From the NCBI RefSeq assembly GCF_003544835.1, contig NZ_CP032099.1, positions 1,860,001 through 1,924,000 on the forward strand: a stretch of 64,000 nt of DNA. The letters are read 5' to 3'. Shown here piece by piece: positions 18,501 through 26,482 of the stretch (positions are counted from its first letter, which is position 1; every line of letters begins with the position of its first letter). The notes beneath the pieces are model-generated. The model did no database searches. It had not been told where the DNA came from and saw only the letters and a program-made list of their open reading frames with translations. Source of the DNA: Aliarcobacter skirrowii CCUG 10374. GTDB taxonomy: Bacteria; Campylobacterota; Campylobacteria; Campylobacterales; Arcobacteraceae. A program made the translations under genes and the position numbers.

Positions 18501-19430
18501 ATACTATCATATAAATCATTGATGATTAATGAAAATTTAATTGATAAGAATATAGTTTTCTTAAATAATGATATTAAATCTATTTTAAATAAAATTGAAG
18601 AAAAAAAGAATTTTAAGTTAGATGAAAAAAATGAAATAACGAATGGCGTGCAAGTGCAACAAGAATTTGTTAATAAAAAATCTTTGGAGAAATTAGGGGA
18701 AAATTATAGATTAAATGAAGGTATTTTTATTTTATCAACAAAAGAATTAAAAAACTTAAACTTAAATTTGAATGAATTAGAAATAATAAAACCATTATAT
18801 ACTTCAACTGAAATTTATAGATACTGTACTCAAAAAGACAATAAATACTGGGTTATATATACTGATAGCAGTTTTAAGAATGTAGAAAAAATGCGGGATT
18901 ATCCAAATTTAAAATATCATTTAGATAGATTTAAAAATATTATCACAACAGATAATAAGCCTTATGGTATTCATAGAGCAAGAAATGAATATTTTTTTAA
19001 AGGAGATAAAATTTTATCTTTAAGAAAATGTGTAAATAGACCTTTGTTTAGCTATGTTGATTTTGATAGTTATGTAAATCAAGCATATTATGTAATAAAA
19101 TCAAATCGAATTAATTTAAAATATTTAACTGCACTTTTAAACTCTAAAATAATTACATTTTGGTTAAAGTATAAAGGGAAAATGCAAGGTGACAATTTTC
19201 AAATTGATAAAGAACCATTATTAAATTTACCAATTTTAAATATTGATAATAATCATATTTCAATGGATAATATCAATAATCTAATAGACAAAATTATTCT
19301 TATCTCAAGGCTTAATTCTACTGATAGTACAGAAGAAATAGTTAAGTTAGAAAATAATTTAAATAAAATATTTTATGAGTTATATAATCTCAATGATGAT
19401 GATATAGAAAAAATCGATGGAATTTATTAA
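15531..19430 (+). CDS. Eco57I-type single-chain restriction-methyltransferase
   Basis: The 1299-aa protein joins an N-terminal PD-(D/E)xK-like nuclease (Asp70/Asp72, then IIEVKR with Glu87 and Lys89) to a helical linker, a gamma-class N6-adenine methyltransferase (motif I DPAVGSGHY from 538; NPPYI from 856) and a C-terminal target-recognition region (about 1000-1290). One chain therefore both cuts and methylates, as in type IIG/IIL enzymes. PglX of BREX is a related methyltransferase, but the other BREX genes are absent. The frame is open throughout. Specificity cannot be read from sequence alone. Confidence 0.85.
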   Translation: MLKPNLIKIQNFINIALKKKPISSETLNIFIDQLKLLNNVNPEATEENQKTFIRDFLINTFNYKINTSGDIDWAIFNEFNKVEVIIEVKRIINESEMVNKENFLRKAFFETILYFMKERNQGNVDLKHIIITNVHNWYIIDASEYERIFWNNKLFRKRFLDWENKKTLDDRTEFFYFSIAKPFCESLLNTRRESLFDDIYNELIEVSSFTLKELNYNNSENNLSNVYKLLSPDTLLKDFTPNDSNSLNKNFYDELLYILGLEEAKVNGKKRIIRVRENRQDGSFFENIYSKLDSYSELSKNEDKNFNSIISLIIVWLNRIIFLKLFENQLTGFSKNENYAFLKKEFIKDFGELEKLFFHVLSKKPNQRNEEVKKKYSFIPYLNSSLFEQSEEERKLMLISQLDSTSKIKIYKNTVLKDFNGKKMSGESNPLHYLYDFLNSYSFGSLNNSNTIEDQHKELISSSVLGLIFEKINGYKDGSFYTPSYITTFMSKNILEKIVVDKFNEIKGWNCNNLNDLYNKIENISEANDIINSLRICDPAVGSGHYLVSMLNEIIKLKSDLGILEDKNGKKIRDYKILIENDDLAIKTIDNEYFTYKRPKTVSDNHIVQETIFLEKQKIIENCLFGVDINRNSVNICRLRLWIELLKHTYYTEESGFEYLQILPNIDINIKDGNSLLSKFPLVDNENIPKQVKEKIDNYKGLVKEYKSSKDKIEKHKIKEHILNLRKELFLDFNNNSKHVLNLKKLLNGYTNKKEVKKGYVQQFGYEGLSKEIVSNYVNATSNSLFDIASTMTKSQLAEAQKIKNDMLKIINKIYLDIKEIESNKIYENSFEWRFDFPEILDNDGKFLGFDAIIGNPPYIREPDNKEAFIGLHDASCYKGKIDLWFLFACKGIDLLKNNGRLSFIATNNWISNYGASKFRNKILKTTKIEEYIDFGEYFVFDSADVLTMIFTLKKTENIDDYYCEYSKILDKTIKEENVKEFLNKVPHKKILSYKSLMINENLIDKNIVFLNNDIKSILNKIEEKKNFKLDEKNEITNGVQVQQEFVNKKSLEKLGENYRLNEGIFILSTKELKNLNLNLNELEIIKPLYTSTEIYRYCTQKDNKYWVIYTDSSFKNVEKMRDYPNLKYHLDRFKNIITTDNKPYGIHRARNEYFFKGDKILSLRKCVNRPLFSYVDFDSYVNQAYYVIKSNRINLKYLTALLNSKIITFWLKYKGKMQGDNFQIDKEPLLNLPILNIDNNHISMDNINNLIDKIILISRLNSTDSTEEIVKLENNLNKIFYELYNLNDDDIEKIDGIY

Positions 19431-19446
19431 AGAAGTATAATTCTTT

Positions 19447-19463
19447 ATTATCGTTAATTGATT
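19447..19463 (+). repeat. Direct repeat, copy 1, upstream of the recombinase
   Basis: ATTATCGTTAATTGATT occurs here and again at 20533-20549, and the match extends to 20/21 with the next bases. The pair brackets the tyrosine recombinase gene, 1086 bases apart. It could be a recombinase crossover site, a trace of integration of that gene, or an internal transposase site. Confidence 0.6.
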
Positions 19464-19562
19464 CTATCAAAATAATTCTAAAATAATATATAAAACTCTC
19501 ATACTTCATAGCATTAAAAGTAACTAATAACTAAACTCCCACTTTTAATTTAAAGGAGTTAC

Positions 19563-20489
19563 ATGGTATTACCAAAAGCAATTGAAAAATTTAGATTTCA
19601 TTGTGTTTATGAAAAGAATCTAAGTTTAAAAACTATGCATGCTTACGATGCAGATTTAAATCAATTTTTAGAGAAATTTAAAAATTATAAAATAAATGAA
19701 ATATCAAAATTTGATCTAAAAGATTATGTTGAAAGTTTATTTAACCATCCTTACAAAATAAAAACTATAAAACGAAAAATAGCGGTATTAAAAACTTTTT
19801 TTAATTACCTAGAGTTTGATGAAATTTTAGAAATAAATCCATTTAGAAAATTAAGACTGTCTCTAAAAGAACCAAAATTACTACCTAAAACACTAGATAT
19901 TAAAGAAATTAAAACTATTTTAAAATATCTATATGATTTAAAAAATATTTATGATAAATCTACTTTTAGATACAACCTTCTAGTAAGAGATATAGTTACC
20001 ATTGAAATATTATTTTCAACTGGAATAAGAGTATCTGAACTATCAAATTTAAAGAAAAATGAAATAAATATAAAGCAAGGCATTATCAAAATATTTGGCA
20101 AAGGCTCAAAAGAAAGAATAATGCAAATCTGCGACAAAGAAGTTTTACTATTATTAAAAGAGTACTGCATATTATTTAAAATAAAAGATAATGAAACTAA
20201 ACATTTTTTACTAAATAGATTAAATAACAATTTTTCAGAACAATCTATTAGAGCTATGATACATAAATATGAAGAAAAATTAGGTCTAAAAAGTGTTACT
20301 CCTCATATGTTTAGGCACTCTTTTGCAACACTACTCCTAGAAGAAGGAGTGGATGTAAGATATATCCAAAATATGTTGGGACATTCTTCAATATCAACTA
20401 CCCAAATCTATACAAAAGTAAATACAAAGCATCAAAGAAAATTACTCAATACAAAACATCCAAGAAGAACTCTAAATTTTCTTAATTAA
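19563..20489 (+). CDS. Xer-like tyrosine recombinase
   Basis: The 308-aa recombinase has an N-terminal SAM-like core-binding domain (about 1-95) and a catalytic domain with Arg156 (STGIRVSEL), Lys180 region (GKGSKER), His248 and Arg251 ([10 protein letters not shown]), His274 (MLGHSS) and nucleophile Tyr283 (TTQIYTKV). All residues needed for DNA cleavage and rejoining are present. It has a good AAAGGAG site before the ATG. Size and motifs resemble XerC/XerD more than phage integrases. It sits alone between two copies of a 17-bp direct repeat, inside the transposon, so it is probably an accessory recombinase for dimer resolution or a nested cassette. Confidence 0.85.
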   Translation: MVLPKAIEKFRFHCVYEKNLSLKTMHAYDADLNQFLEKFKNYKINEISKFDLKDYVESLFNHPYKIKTIKRKIAVLKTFFNYLEFDEILEINPFRKLRLSLKEPKLLPKTLDIKEIKTILKYLYDLKNIYDKSTFRYNLLVRDIVTIEILFSTGIRVSELSNLKKNEINIKQGIIKIFGKGSKERIMQICDKEVLLLLKEYCILFKIKDNETKHFLLNRLNNNFSEQSIRAMIHKYEEKLGLKSVTPHMFRHSFATLLLEEGVDVRYIQNMLGHSSISTTQIYTKVNTKHQRKLLNTKHPRRTLNFLN

Positions 20490-20494
20490 TAATA

Positions 20495-20517
20495 AACTAG
20501 ACTTAAAAAGTCTAGTT
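20495..20517 (+). terminator. Hairpin after the recombinase gene
   Basis: Perfect 10-bp arms (20495-20504 and 20508-20517) with an AAA loop begin 5 bases after the recombinase stop. No U-tract follows, so termination strength is uncertain. Confidence 0.5.
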
Positions 20518-20532
20518 ACTCCAAGTAAATTA

Positions 20533-20549
20533 ATTATCGTTAATTGATT
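20533..20549 (+). repeat. Direct repeat, copy 2, downstream of the recombinase
   Basis: This is the second copy of the 17-bp sequence at 19447-19463, in the same orientation. It contains a CG step, which is rare in this AT-rich intergenic DNA, so chance repetition is unlikely. Confidence 0.6.
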
Positions 20550-20665
20550 TTATACAAAGGTTACTAAATTTATTATTATAAAAATAATTATTTCATCTAA
20601 TTATTTACCCTAAAAAAGTGGCAAAGTAAACTAAACTATATTAGTTAAAATCCTATTGTATTATT

Positions 20666-21304
20666 TTAATTTCCTTTTAGTAGAGGTTTCCCACATTCTT
20701 CTAATTTTTTATTTAATTCTACCATTTTTTCTTCAGCAATTTTAGGCTGTACATAACAAAATTGAAAAAGTGATTGAAGAATGTCTAAACACCATTCTGC
20801 TTCCCCCGTTTCTACATTTACTATTTCACCTGTATTTTGACTTTTTATAGGATGAGCTGAAAAATTACCAATTTGTCTTATTGCATCTAGTTGTTTAGAA
20901 ATATATTCTGGAACTTTCGTCATAACTTCGTCTATCTCTTCAGATAAATTCTTTTTCTTAATTTTAAAATGTTCATGAATAATAGTTTGTAAACATCTTC
21001 TACTAAGAGCTGCACTAGCTTTTGGGCTATCATTTAAAATTAATCCAGCTTCATTGAAGTCTTCTGCAATATGTGATGGCACTTCATTTGGTGCATTGTC
21101 ACATGAACTAATTTTTGGATAAACTAGAAATTCATTTTTTAAGTTTATATCACCAGAAAAAGGAGTATTTAGTAAAAATATTATCTTTTTTTTACAAGAA
21201 GGACAGTTTTCATACCTAACATACCAATAATACTTATTATCCACACCTAGTTCTTCATTTTGGAAATTTATATGTATATAATTTTTACAATGAGGACATT
21301 TCAT
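20666..21304 (-). CDS. DUF4145 protein with N-terminal zinc ribbon
   Basis: The 212-aa protein has an N-terminal zinc ribbon (Cys3/Cys6 and Cys34/Cys37) and a helical DUF4145 domain (about 85-180). DUF4145 is HEPN-like, and here IRQIGNFSAHP holds Arg143, Asn147 and His151, close to the R-x-x-x-N-x-x-x-H pattern. DUF4145 proteins or domains are often found in defence loci and beside restriction systems, but have no established activity that I know. An AAAGGAAAC site precedes the start. It is downstream of the TnsE-like gene on the same strand, 58 bases away, so the two may be co-transcribed. Confidence 0.75.
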   Translation of the reverse strand: MKCPHCKNYIHINFQNEELGVDNKYYWYVRYENCPSCKKKIIFLLNTPFSGDINLKNEFLVYPKISSCDNAPNEVPSHIAEDFNEAGLILNDSPKASAALSRRCLQTIIHEHFKIKKKNLSEEIDEVMTKVPEYISKQLDAIRQIGNFSAHPIKSQNTGEIVNVETGEAEWCLDILQSLFQFCYVQPKIAEEKMVELNKKLEECGKPLLKGN

Positions 21305-21362
21305 ATCAAGTTTCCTTTGCTATTATATTAAATCAGATAATACCAAATATTATAAGTAAATA

Positions 21363-23060
21363 CTAGATTTTTTTCAATAAATTAAAATACCACATTGCAA
21401 GTTGCTTATCTTCTAAATCTTCATTTCTTTCATGATATTTTCTATCAAATGTAGGATTAGAATTCGAATATCTTTGTTTTATTTCAAGTGGATTCATATT
21501 ATATTTACAATATAAATTGATAAATTTATTAAAATCACTATCTTGAATTTGTCTATTGGATGTTAGTACCCAAGTAGAGCTTGCAGAAGATGGTTTATTT
21601 TCTAACTCTAATAATCCAAAAAAATAGTTGTCATACTGGAATGTAACAGTTATATATTTTCTAGCTCTTTTATTGATTTTACATTTAGGATTAATTTGCT
21701 TTTTACCATCTTCAACATCTAAAGTAAATTGTTGTAACTCTTTCTCTTCACTTATATATAAATCTTTTATATCTTTTCTTTGTACTAAATATCTAATATA
21801 TTGTCTAAATACTACAAAATTATCTATTTCATTTAATGGATTATATGAAGTATCTTTAACAAATTCACTTGAAATTACAACCTTTCTAATATTTGAATTC
21901 CCTTTTGAAGATGATTGTGTTAAGCTTAGATCTATTATTTCATCACTTTCTTGGTCTTTATATATTTTTAATAGATTTTCAATAACTTCTAATGATGATT
22001 CTTTTTCATCAACTTGAATATCTTTTAGGCTACCACAACTCTTTTTTCTATTCTTTTGATTAGATGTTTGTGTATATTTTTTACTAGCATGAGCTATTTG
22101 AAGTATTTCTGTTGTTTCATCTGGTACTTCTCTTTCTATAACTGGAAGATTATCTATATCATCAATATTTAGAGTTATTTTATTTTTTTGAATATATTTT
22201 GTGAGTTTTTCGAATCCTATACTAGAATAATCATTTATAATTTCATGAATAAAGTAATAAATTTCATTTGTAACTTTATTTTTAATAATTGAACTTCTTG
22301 TATCGATTTTAAATTGTTCTTTTGTTGGAAAATTAAATTTAAGATGCATTTTATAAATATCTTCATCTAAATTTTTTTCTTGCATATACTTCAAGTAATT
22401 ATGAATATAGCTAGATACATTATCAAACTCTTTAATTGCACTTTTTTGACAAGCAAATCTATGTATAATAGCTGCATCTTCATCTGTTTTATATTTAGGC
22501 AAAACTATCTTTGCATCTTTAGGATTATCATCACAAAGTATATATAATTCTTTCAATGTTGAATCAAGAACAGCTTCTTTTAAAGCAGAAGATCTAAAAT
22601 AGTAATATATACCAATTGCAAAATGTGGGATAATTAAATTAACACCATCTATTTCTACTAGGTAACAATTTATATTTTCAGCAGTCTTTAGATATTTTTT
22701 ATTCCAACCAAGCAATATTCCAATTGCATCTTCATTTAGTAAATCTTTTAATTTTTTTAAATTATTTTCATTAATAGTTTTTGAATCAATAATAAAACTT
22801 TTTTCTTCTATACTATTTTTTCTATCAACTTTTTTACCATTTTCATAGTACTCTAAAAATTGATAATGCGTGAAAAATAATTCAGGTGATACTGGGTATT
22901 TAAATACTTCTTTTTTAGTTATATTTTTAACAACTACTTCATAGTTACTATTACCATATTTATCTTCATCAAGTACAATTTTAAGGGGAAATATGAACTG
23001 AAAAGTATCATCAGGATTATTCTTCATAAACTCTGGAATGATACTTTTTCTAGTTGACAT
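21363..23060 (-). CDS. Probable TnsE-like transposition protein
   Basis: The 565-aa protein is not a confident family match. Its layout recalls Tn7 TnsE (about 540 aa): a central NLIIPHFAIGIYYYFRSSALKEAVL block (141-165) corresponds to the TnsE P-x-x-x-x-A-x-x-x-F-x-x-S-x-L region. A C-terminal part (about 405-565) starts with a NPLNEID segment and contains ARKYITVTFQYDNYFFGLLELE followed by STWVL. A charged Ser/Lys-rich linker (about 315-370) separates the halves. In Tn7, TnsE directs insertion into replicating DNA, favouring conjugal plasmids. Position supports this: it is the outermost gene of the element, facing in from the end in mnmG. Unlike Tn7, it is not next to tniQ. Confidence 0.55.
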   Translation of the reverse strand: MSTRKSIIPEFMKNNPDDTFQFIFPLKIVLDEDKYGNSNYEVVVKNITKKEVFKYPVSPELFFTHYQFLEYYENGKKVDRKNSIEEKSFIIDSKTINENNLKKLKDLLNEDAIGILLGWNKKYLKTAENINCYLVEIDGVNLIIPHFAIGIYYYFRSSALKEAVLDSTLKELYILCDDNPKDAKIVLPKYKTDEDAAIIHRFACQKSAIKEFDNVSSYIHNYLKYMQEKNLDEDIYKMHLKFNFPTKEQFKIDTRSSIIKNKVTNEIYYFIHEIINDYSSIGFEKLTKYIQKNKITLNIDDIDNLPVIEREVPDETTEILQIAHASKKYTQTSNQKNRKKSCGSLKDIQVDEKESSLEVIENLLKIYKDQESDEIIDLSLTQSSSKGNSNIRKVVISSEFVKDTSYNPLNEIDNFVVFRQYIRYLVQRKDIKDLYISEEKELQQFTLDVEDGKKQINPKCKINKRARKYITVTFQYDNYFFGLLELENKPSSASSTWVLTSNRQIQDSDFNKFINLYCKYNMNPLEIKQRYSNSNPTFDRKYHERNEDLEDKQLAMWYFNLLKKI

Positions 23061-23074
23061 GATTAAATAATTCT

Positions 23075-23136
23075 CTCATTATCATTTTTTATTTTACATA
23101 TTATCAATTTATATTGACTCATTATCATTTTTTATT
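23075..23136 (-). repeat. Three tandem TnsB-type repeats at the mnmG end
   Basis: Three 19-bp units lie at 23075-23093, 23097-23115 and 23118-23136, with starts 22 and 21 bases apart. The outer two are identical (CTCATTATCATTTTTTATT on the plus strand) and the middle one agrees at 15/19. Read inward from the terminus at 23146, the first unit begins after ten bases, as in the Tn7 right end. They fill the gap between the TnsE-like start and the mnmG stop; the outermost unit encodes the final Asn-Lys-Lys-stop of MnmG. Confidence 0.75.
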
Positions 23137-24999
23137 GCTTGTGACAAACCTATTCAAATTTAAATGTATAATATCAAGTGCAGCTGGTGTAACTCCAGAT
23201 ATTAAACTTGCATTATATAAAGTTGGTGGTCTATGCTTTTCAAGCTTCTCTATAACTTCATTTGAAAGCCCTGGAAGTCCTTTGTAAGAGAAGTTTTCAG
23301 GTATATTTAGTTTTAGCATTTTCTTCATTTTTTCTATCTGTTTTTGTTGCTTTTGAATATATCTATAATATTTCGCTTCTACAATTATTTGCTCTTTTAA
23401 ATAATCATCAAGCTCTTTTAAACTAGGAACCAAAATATCTAATTTTTCAATATCTATTGTATTTCTTCCTATTAAATCAACCAGTAAAACCTTATCATTT
23501 ATTTTCTCTTCTCCAATAGATTCTAAAAGTTCCAAAGTCTCTTTTTTAGAAGTTATCCAAGTATTTGCCATATAATTAATTGCATCTTCAAGAACTTTTC
23601 TTTTGTTTTCTACTTTTGCAAATGTTTCATCATCTATAAGTCCTAATTCATGACCATATTGGCTAAGTCTTATATCAGCATTCTCTTCTCTTAAAAGAAG
23701 TCTATACTCAGCACGGCTTGTAAACATTCTATATGGTTCGTGCGTTCCTTTTGTAACTAAATCATCAATTAAAACACCAATATATGCTTCATCTCGTCTT
23801 AAAATAAAAGGCTCTTTTCCATCTATTGCTAAAGATGCATTTATACTTGCCATCAATCCTTGAGCTGCTGCTTCTTCATATCCTGTTGTTGCATTTATCT
23901 GTCCAGCATGATAAAGATTTTTTATCTTTTTTGTTTCAAGTGTGTGTTTTAACTCTGTTGGATCAACATAATCATACTCAATAGCATATCCATATCTTAT
24001 AACTCTTGCATTCTCTAAACCTTTTACGCTAGCAATCATTTGCTTTTGAATCTCAATAGGAAGTGAACTTGACATACCATTTATATAATACTCCGTACAC
24101 TTAGCAGTTTGTGGCTCTAAAAATAGTTGATGTCTCTCTCTTTCGCTAAATCTTTTAACTTTATCTTCAATACTAGGACAATATCTTGGACCTGAACCTT
24201 GAATTTGTCCTGTATAAATTGGGGCTCTATGAAAATTTGCAGCAATTAACTCATGAGTGCTTAAATTTGTATAAGTTACATAACAAGGGTATTGTGTAGG
24301 ATTAAAATCTTTTTTTGATGTTCTAAATGAAAATGGTGTAGGTTTTACATCGCCACCGTGAGTCTCCATTACTGAAAAATCAATACTATTTGCATCAAGT
24401 CTTGAAGGTGTTCCAGTTTTAAGTCTTCCAACATTTAATCCAAGCTCTTTTAGTTGAATTGAAAGAGTAGTAGATGGCAACTCCCAAGCACGACCAGCTT
24501 CATAAGTATTTTCACCAATGTGAATTAAACCTCTCATAAAAGTTCCAGTTGTAAGAATAGTTTTTAAAGATCTAAACTCTTCTCCAAGTTTTGTTTTTAC
24601 TCCTAAAACTTCACTATTTTCAACTATTAAAGAAGTTACTTCATCTTGATAGATGTCCAAGTTTGGTGTGTTGTGACAAACTTTTCGCATATACTCTTTA
24701 TACTCATCCATATCAATTTGAGCTCTTGTACCTTGAACAGCAGCTCCTTTTGAACCATTTAAAACTCTAAATTGAATTCCTGAGGCATCTGTACAAAGTC
24801 CCATCTCTCCACCAAGAGCATCAAGCTCTTTTACAAGATGTCCTTTTGCTAAACCTCCAATTGCAGGATTACAACTAGCCGCTCCAATTTGCTCAACTAG
24901 CATTGTTATTAATAGTGTTTTTTTACCAAGTCTTGCACCTGCTAATGCTGCTTCAATACCAGCATGACCAGCACCAACAACGATTATATCGTATTGCAT
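23125..24999 (-). CDS. mnmG: tRNA uridine 5-carboxymethylaminomethyl modification enzyme MnmG
   Basis: MnmG (GidA), with MnmE, installs the cmnm5 group on the wobble uridine of tRNAs using FAD, NADH and folate. The 624-aa protein begins with the FAD-binding motif [19 protein letters not shown] (7-25), has [14 protein letters not shown], the [13 protein letters not shown] and [16 protein letters not shown] signatures, and a C-terminal helical domain that binds MnmE. The last residues, Val-Thr-Ser-Asn-Lys-Lys, come from the transposon end; the bases left of the element restore an original tail Leu-Lys-Gln-Lys with a TAG stop. Function should be unaffected as only the extreme tail changes. It is the insertion target of the element. 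Confidence 0.97.
   Translation of the reverse strand: MQYDIIVVGAGHAGIEAALAGARLGKKTLLITMLVEQIGAASCNPAIGGLAKGHLVKELDALGGEMGLCTDASGIQFRVLNGSKGAAVQGTRAQIDMDEYKEYMRKVCHNTPNLDIYQDEVTSLIVENSEVLGVKTKLGEEFRSLKTILTTGTFMRGLIHIGENTYEAGRAWELPSTTLSIQLKELGLNVGRLKTGTPSRLDANSIDFSVMETHGGDVKPTPFSFRTSKKDFNPTQYPCYVTYTNLSTHELIAANFHRAPIYTGQIQGSGPRYCPSIEDKVKRFSERERHQLFLEPQTAKCTEYYINGMSSSLPIEIQKQMIASVKGLENARVIRYGYAIEYDYVDPTELKHTLETKKIKNLYHAGQINATTGYEEAAAQGLMASINASLAIDGKEPFILRRDEAYIGVLIDDLVTKGTHEPYRMFTSRAEYRLLLREENADIRLSQYGHELGLIDDETFAKVENKRKVLEDAINYMANTWITSKKETLELLESIGEEKINDKVLLVDLIGRNTIDIEKLDILVPSLKELDDYLKEQIIVEAKYYRYIQKQQKQIEKMKKMLKLNIPENFSYKGLPGLSNEVIEKLEKHRPPTLYNASLISGVTPAALDIIHLNLNRFVTSNKK
23147..23151. repeat. 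Right target-site duplication inside mnmG
   Basis: AACCT directly abuts the transposon terminus GTGACA. It encodes part of the Arg-Phe codons of MnmG and differs at one base from AACAT at 56-60. Confidence 0.65.
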
Positions 25000-25105
25000 T
25001 TAATTTTCCTTTTTAAAGAGTATTAGAATTTTTAAATAAGAGTTAAAATTAGCTTCTTATGAATTTTTGGCTATTATAACCAAATTTTATCTAAAGGTTT
25101 TTTAA

Positions 25106-25714
25106 GTGTTTACAGGTTTAATAAGAGAGATGGCAAAGGTTGAGAGCTTTTCAAATAATATTTTAACTCTAAAAGCAGAATATATACCTAAAATTGGAGA
25201 TTCTATTGCTGTAAATGGAGCTTGTTTAACTGTTATAAAAATAGGAAATAAAAATTTTAGTGTAGAGTTATCTCCTGAAAGTAGTTCTATTTTAGCACTA
25301 GAAAATTATAAAAATGAAGTTCATATAGAACCAGCAATGCAAATGGGCGATAGATTTGAAGGTCATATTGTTCAAGGACATATTGATTGTGTTGGAACAG
25401 TTGAAAAAATAGATAAAAATGGTAATTCAACAGATTTTTATATCAAAGTACCTAAAGAGTTTTTAAAATATATGATTCCAAAAGGTAGTGTTGCAATTGA
25501 TGGTGTATCACTAACTATAAATGAAGTTTTAAAAAGTAGTTTTAGACTTACAATTATTCCTCACACAATTCAAAATACACTTTTTAGAAATTATAAAGTA
25601 GGAAGTAAAGTTAATATTGAAACAGATATGTTTGCTAGATATATTTATAATATGTTTAATAAAAAAGATAATCTATCGTGGAGTGATGTTGATAGAATTA
25701 TGGCAGCTTACTAA
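25106..25714 (+). CDS. ribE: Riboflavin synthase alpha subunit
   Basis: Converts two molecules of 6,7-dimethyl-8-ribityllumazine into riboflavin and a pyrimidine. The 202-aa protein starts with the typical MFTGLI on a GTG codon 10 bases after AAAGG. It has the two repeated lumazine-binding domains, each with its GxSVAVNGxCLT-like block (GDSIAVNGACLTV near 34-46; GSVAIDGVSLTIN near 130-142) and the MQMGDRFEGHIVQGHIDCVG linker. No FMN riboswitch is apparent in the roughly 100-base gap from mnmG. Its 3' end overlaps mreC by 4 bases, convergently. Confidence 0.95.
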   Translation: MFTGLIREMAKVESFSNNILTLKAEYIPKIGDSIAVNGACLTVIKIGNKNFSVELSPESSSILALENYKNEVHIEPAMQMGDRFEGHIVQGHIDCVGTVEKIDKNGNSTDFYIKVPKEFLKYMIPKGSVAIDGVSLTINEVLKSSFRLTIIPHTIQNTLFRNYKVGSKVNIETDMFARYIYNMFNKKDNLSWSDVDRIMAAY

Positions 25715-26475
25715 TCTAAAATTTCCTCATAAGTGTAAAAAAATCTTTTTTCAAGAGGTTTTGCATAAGGCTCTATTGTAGCTACTTTCATATCAGGATA
25801 CTCTTTTATCTCAACAACTTTTCCAACTCTAAGTCCTTCATAAAAGATATTATCAAGTCCAGATGTTATTACCTCATCACCAATATTTATATTTGCCCAA
25901 ATTGGTATAAATTTAACTTGTAAAAGTTTATCATCACTCTGTTTTGATGTTAAAATTCCAGAACCTTTGCTATTCCCAATAAAAACTGCATATGTACAAT
26001 CTTCATTTCCATTTAAAAGTCCAATATTTTTAGCTCCCCTTTTTAAAGCTATCCCTGCAGCATAATTTTCAGAGATTAAACCAACTATTTTTTCATCTAA
26101 CTCTTTATCAATTAAAACAGTTGTAAAGTCATCAAAATTTATATAAGACAAAACTCTTACAATATCAATTTTTACATTTATATTTGGTATTTCAACATTT
26201 ATTAAAAACTCTTTTAATGAATCTATTTTTGAAATTGTTGATTCATATAGATATTTATACTCTTTTAATTTTAAATTTTCAGATTGAAGCTCTTTTATTA
26301 AAGCTTCTTGATTAAAATGGTTTTTAATATTTTGAGAAAAATTTATATAACCATTTATATAAGAGTTTTTTAACCCTGCAAAAAATCCAAACTGTTTTGA
26401 AATATACTCATCTACTTCAAACAAATAGATTAATCCTGCAAAGATAAATAAAGATAGAAATAAAAATCTCTTCAT
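25711..26475 (-). CDS. mreC: Rod shape-determining protein MreC
   Basis: MreC is a periplasmic scaffold linking the MreB cytoskeleton to the wall elongation machinery. The 254-aa protein has a short N-terminal membrane anchor (about 3-19), a coiled coil (about 55-85) and the beta-barrel MreC domain with its conserved GIGDxVxTSG-type block (NINIGDEVITSGLDNIFYEGLRVGKV). It follows mreB by 7 bases on the same strand. No mreD is seen next to it. Confidence 0.92.
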   Translation of the reverse strand: MKRFLFLSLFIFAGLIYLFEVDEYISKQFGFFAGLKNSYINGYINFSQNIKNHFNQEALIKELQSENLKLKEYKYLYESTISKIDSLKEFLINVEIPNINVKIDIVRVLSYINFDDFTTVLIDKELDEKIVGLISENYAAGIALKRGAKNIGLLNGNEDCTYAVFIGNSKGSGILTSKQSDDKLLQVKFIPIWANINIGDEVITSGLDNIFYEGLRVGKVVEIKEYPDMKVATIEPYAKPLEKRFFYTYEEILD

Positions 26476-26482
26476 TTAGAAA

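Larger units (their letters stand above)
61..23146. mobile_element. Tn7-like transposon inserted at the 3' end of mnmG
   Basis: The plus-strand end starts TGTGAGATTC and the opposite end, read inward on the minus strand, starts TGTCACAAGC. In both, a repeat containing TGATAAT follows at an identical offset, the arrangement of Tn7 ends and their TnsB sites. The flanks are AACAT and AACCT. Joining the flanks across the element regenerates an intact mnmG reading frame and terminator. The element encodes TnsA, TnsB, TniB-type TnsC, TniQ and a probable TnsE-like protein. Its cargo is three restriction-modification type modules, TIR proteins, an IetAS-like pair and a tyrosine recombinase. The transposition genes lie in the interior with cargo on both sides, unlike Tn7, where tnsA is next to the right end. 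Confidence 0.8.

Noticed and set aside
15531-19430. PglX of a BREX system
   Set aside because: None of the other BREX genes (brxA, brxB, brxC, pglZ, brxL) is present, and an N-terminal nuclease motif supports a self-contained enzyme.
25000-25105. FMN riboswitch before riboflavin synthase
   Set aside because: Only about 100 bases are available and no conserved riboswitch core or GC-rich stems were seen.
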